Source of the DNA: Luteococcus sanguinis
Lineage (GTDB): Bacteria > Actinomycetota > Actinomycetes > Propionibacteriales > Propionibacteriaceae
Direction: 5' to 3'
Assembly (NCBI RefSeq): GCF_039527675.1
Contig: NZ_BAAAKI010000002.1
Coordinates: 1-64,000 of the forward strand
Length of the DNA stretch: 64,000 nt
Position numbers and translations under genes: made by a program. Below the pieces are notes generated by a model. The model did not search any database, was not told the DNA's origin, and was given only the letters and a program-made list of their open reading frames with translations. Shown one piece after another: positions 62,546 through 64,000 of the stretch. Position 1 is the first letter of the stretch. Each line of letters starts with the position of its first letter.

Positions 62546-62571
62546 CAAACTTCGGACGACATGTTTGTCAT
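62542..62571. promoter_or_regulatory. 9-bp inverted repeat upstream of the nuclease gene
   Basis: ATGACAAAC (62542-62550) and GTTTGTCAT (62563-62571) are exact inverted copies 12 bp apart, 90 bp before the nuclease ATG. It may be an operator or the stem of a weak terminator. Regulator unknown. Confidence 0.55.
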
Positions 62572-62660
62572 GCACCCCGCTGGGGCTGTCCAGATGAGAG
62601 GTGGCACAGGTAGTTTTCGGCGTGACCCCACCCCACTCACCCCGACTCTCCTGGAGCCCC

Positions 62661-64000
62661 ATGTTCACGCCCCTTCGGCGCGGAACCCGGCGCACGGCAC
62701 TGATTGCCGCTGCCGGGATCGCCCTGACCGCAGCCCCCCTCGCCCAGTTGCCAGCCCTGGCCGCCACCGACCACCTCGTCATCAACGAGGTCTACGGCGG
62801 CGGTGGCAACTCCGGCGCGACCTACACTCACGACTTCGTTGAGCTGTACAACGGCACCTCCTCGGCCATCGACGTCACCGGCTGGAAGCTCGCCTACTAC
62901 TCCGCCGCCGGCAACCTCGGCAGCAGCTGCACCTTGACCGGCTCGATCGCCGCGGGCAGCCACTTCCTGGTGCAGGAGGCCAAGGGCACCGCGGGCACCG
63001 AGCCCCTCCCGACGCCGGACGCCACCTGCACGGCCGCCATGAGTGGCACCGCGGGCAGCGTGGAGCTGGCCGATGCCACCGGCACCGTCGTCGACCTGGT
63101 CGGCTACGGCACCGCCACCCGCGTGGAGACCACGGCTGCCCCGACCCCGTCCAACTCCACGTCGGTGACCCGCGCCAACGGCACCGACACCAACAACAAC
63201 CAGGCCGACTTCACCGTCGGCGCACCGACCCCTCAGAACTCGGGCACCTCGACCGCGCCGACCGATCCCACCCCCACCCCGGATCCGACCGGGACCGCCA
63301 CCCCCACGCCGACCCCCACCCCCACGCCGACCCCCACCCCGCAGGTCTCGATCGCCGACATCCAGGGCGCCGGCACCGCCACCCCGCTGGTGGGCCAGAC
63401 CGTGACCACCACGGGCATCGTCACGGCCACCTACCCGACCGGCGGCTTCAACGGCTTCTACGTGCAGACTCCCGGCACGGGCGGCACCCAGAAGGCGGCC
63501 GGTTCGGCGTCCGACGGCATCTTCGTCTACACCGGCACCGCGCCCACCGTCGAGGTCGGCCAGTGCTTCACCATCACCGGCGTCGCCGCGGAGTACAACA
63601 CCCTCACCCAGCTGACCAAGCCTGTGCTGACCCTGGCCACCGACTGCGCCCCGGTGCAGCCCACTGCGCTGGCCTCCGTCCCGGCGACCGATGCCGAGAA
63701 GGAGGCCTACGAGGGCATGCTGGTGCTGCCCACCGGCACCTACACGATCACCAACAACTACGCGCTCAACACCTATGGCCAGCTCGGCCTGGCAGTCGGT
63801 GACGAGCCGCTGTGGCAGGCCACCGACCGCGTGCCCTACACCGATGCTGCGGCCTACGAGGCGGCGCAGCTGCCGAAGTACATCACCCTCGACGACGGCT
63901 CCAGCTGGGACTACATGCGCAACACCACCGCGCAGAAGAGCCCGCTGCCGTACCTGAGCCAGGACGAGCCGATGCGCACAGATTCGCGGGTCACCTTCGT
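62661..64000 (+). CDS. secreted ExeM/NucH-type extracellular nuclease, N-terminal part
   Basis: The gene runs off the window; the first 446 residues are seen. A signal peptide of about 35 residues (RRTALIAAAGIALTAAP ... ALA) is followed by a lamin-tail domain (VINEVYGGGGNSGATY, DFVELYN, about 40-180), a Thr-Pro-rich linker and an OB-like domain (VSIADIQGAG, VGQTVTTTGIVTA, SDGIFVYTG). This order is that of ExeM/NucH extracellular nucleases, whose endonuclease/phosphatase domain would follow after 64000. ATG 61 bases into the 62601 line has GGAG 5 bases upstream. Confidence 0.85.
   Translation, partial: MFTPLRRGTRRTALIAAAGIALTAAPLAQLPALAATDHLVINEVYGGGGNSGATYTHDFVELYNGTSSAIDVTGWKLAYYSAAGNLGSSCTLTGSIAAGSHFLVQEAKGTAGTEPLPTPDATCTAAMSGTAGSVELADATGTVVDLVGYGTATRVETTAAPTPSNSTSVTRANGTDTNNNQADFTVGAPTPQNSGTSTAPTDPTPTPDPTGTATPTPTPTPTPTPTPQVSIADIQGAGTATPLVGQTVTTTGIVTATYPTGGFNGFYVQTPGTGGTQKAAGSASDGIFVYTGTAPTVEVGQCFTITGVAAEYNTLTQLTKPVLTLATDCAPVQPTALASVPATDAEKEAYEGMLVLPTGTYTITNNYALNTYGQLGLAVGDEPLWQATDRVPYTDAAAYEAAQLPKYITLDDGSSWDYMRNTTAQKSPLPYLSQDEPMRTDSRVTF

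Overview
The window is a scaffold piece (two runs of N) from a high-GC Gram-positive bacterium. The SufR-led SUF operon, the fabG-inhA-type fabI pair, the xerC / M23 / rpsB-tsf-pyrH-frr-cdsA-rlmN / dxr order and the DUF3099, 13E12-HNH and ROK-regulated sugar genes all point to Actinomycetota. A Propionibacteriales-like lineage is plausible, but that is inference and no 16S gene is present.

Region 1 (1 to about 9400) differs from the rest. It is visibly less GC-rich, has a different codon style, and ends at a truncated IS3-type orfA. It encodes an apparently undescribed variant of a linear azol(in)e peptide (TOMM/LAP) system: a Cys/Ser-rich precursor peptide, a SagB-like azoline dehydrogenase, an E1/C-type leader-binding partner protein and a YcaO cyclodehydratase. 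The usual export and protease genes are not seen, so the cluster may continue upstream of the window. Directly behind the YcaO gene, with 9 bp between them, is a divergent GlgE-like maltosyltransferase. Next to it are a GT8 glycosyltransferase on the opposite strand and a GT-A-like protein. A GNAT acetyltransferase sits inside the cluster on the minus strand. My reading is that an azole-containing peptide may be further decorated with sugar or alpha-glucan. This is the main finding.

Region 2 (9500-23600) is core genome: the sufR-B-D-Rieske-C-S-U-T operon, a small secreted protein of unknown role, a ROK repressor with a single-domain sugar ABC ATPase, and the mmsA-mmsB-chvE-type monosaccharide importer. 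Both assembly gaps come just after the last gene of an operon; the first is clearly flanked by a long inverted repeat.

Region 3 (23700-32300) holds a GH13 alpha-glucan hydrolase divergent from a MarR regulator with a perfect 16-bp palindrome between them, then thpR, a GT2-GtrA membrane protein, a phosphodiester glycosidase, and a DUF4956 / VTC-domain / Cthe_2159-type lipoprotein trio that looks like a cell-surface module.

Region 4 (32385-49260) is mostly housekeeping: ABC-F protein, ABC exporter, NUDIX, HNH/13E12, rlmA, an SDR lacking the catalytic Tyr/Lys, SURF1, fabG/fabI, lone ABC ATPase, SBF-like symporter, SpoU methyltransferase, padR with a membrane partner, DoxX and deformylase. Several genes here look leaderless.

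Region 5 (49397-64000) carries xerC, a double-domain M23 protein, rpsB-tsf, pyrH-frr-cdsA-rlmN, gdhA, a LOG-family protein, a class C beta-lactamase-fold hydrolase, dxr, a decayed remnant of the site-2 protease gene rseP in its usual place after dxr, and the 5' part of a secreted lamin-tail-domain nuclease that runs off the window.
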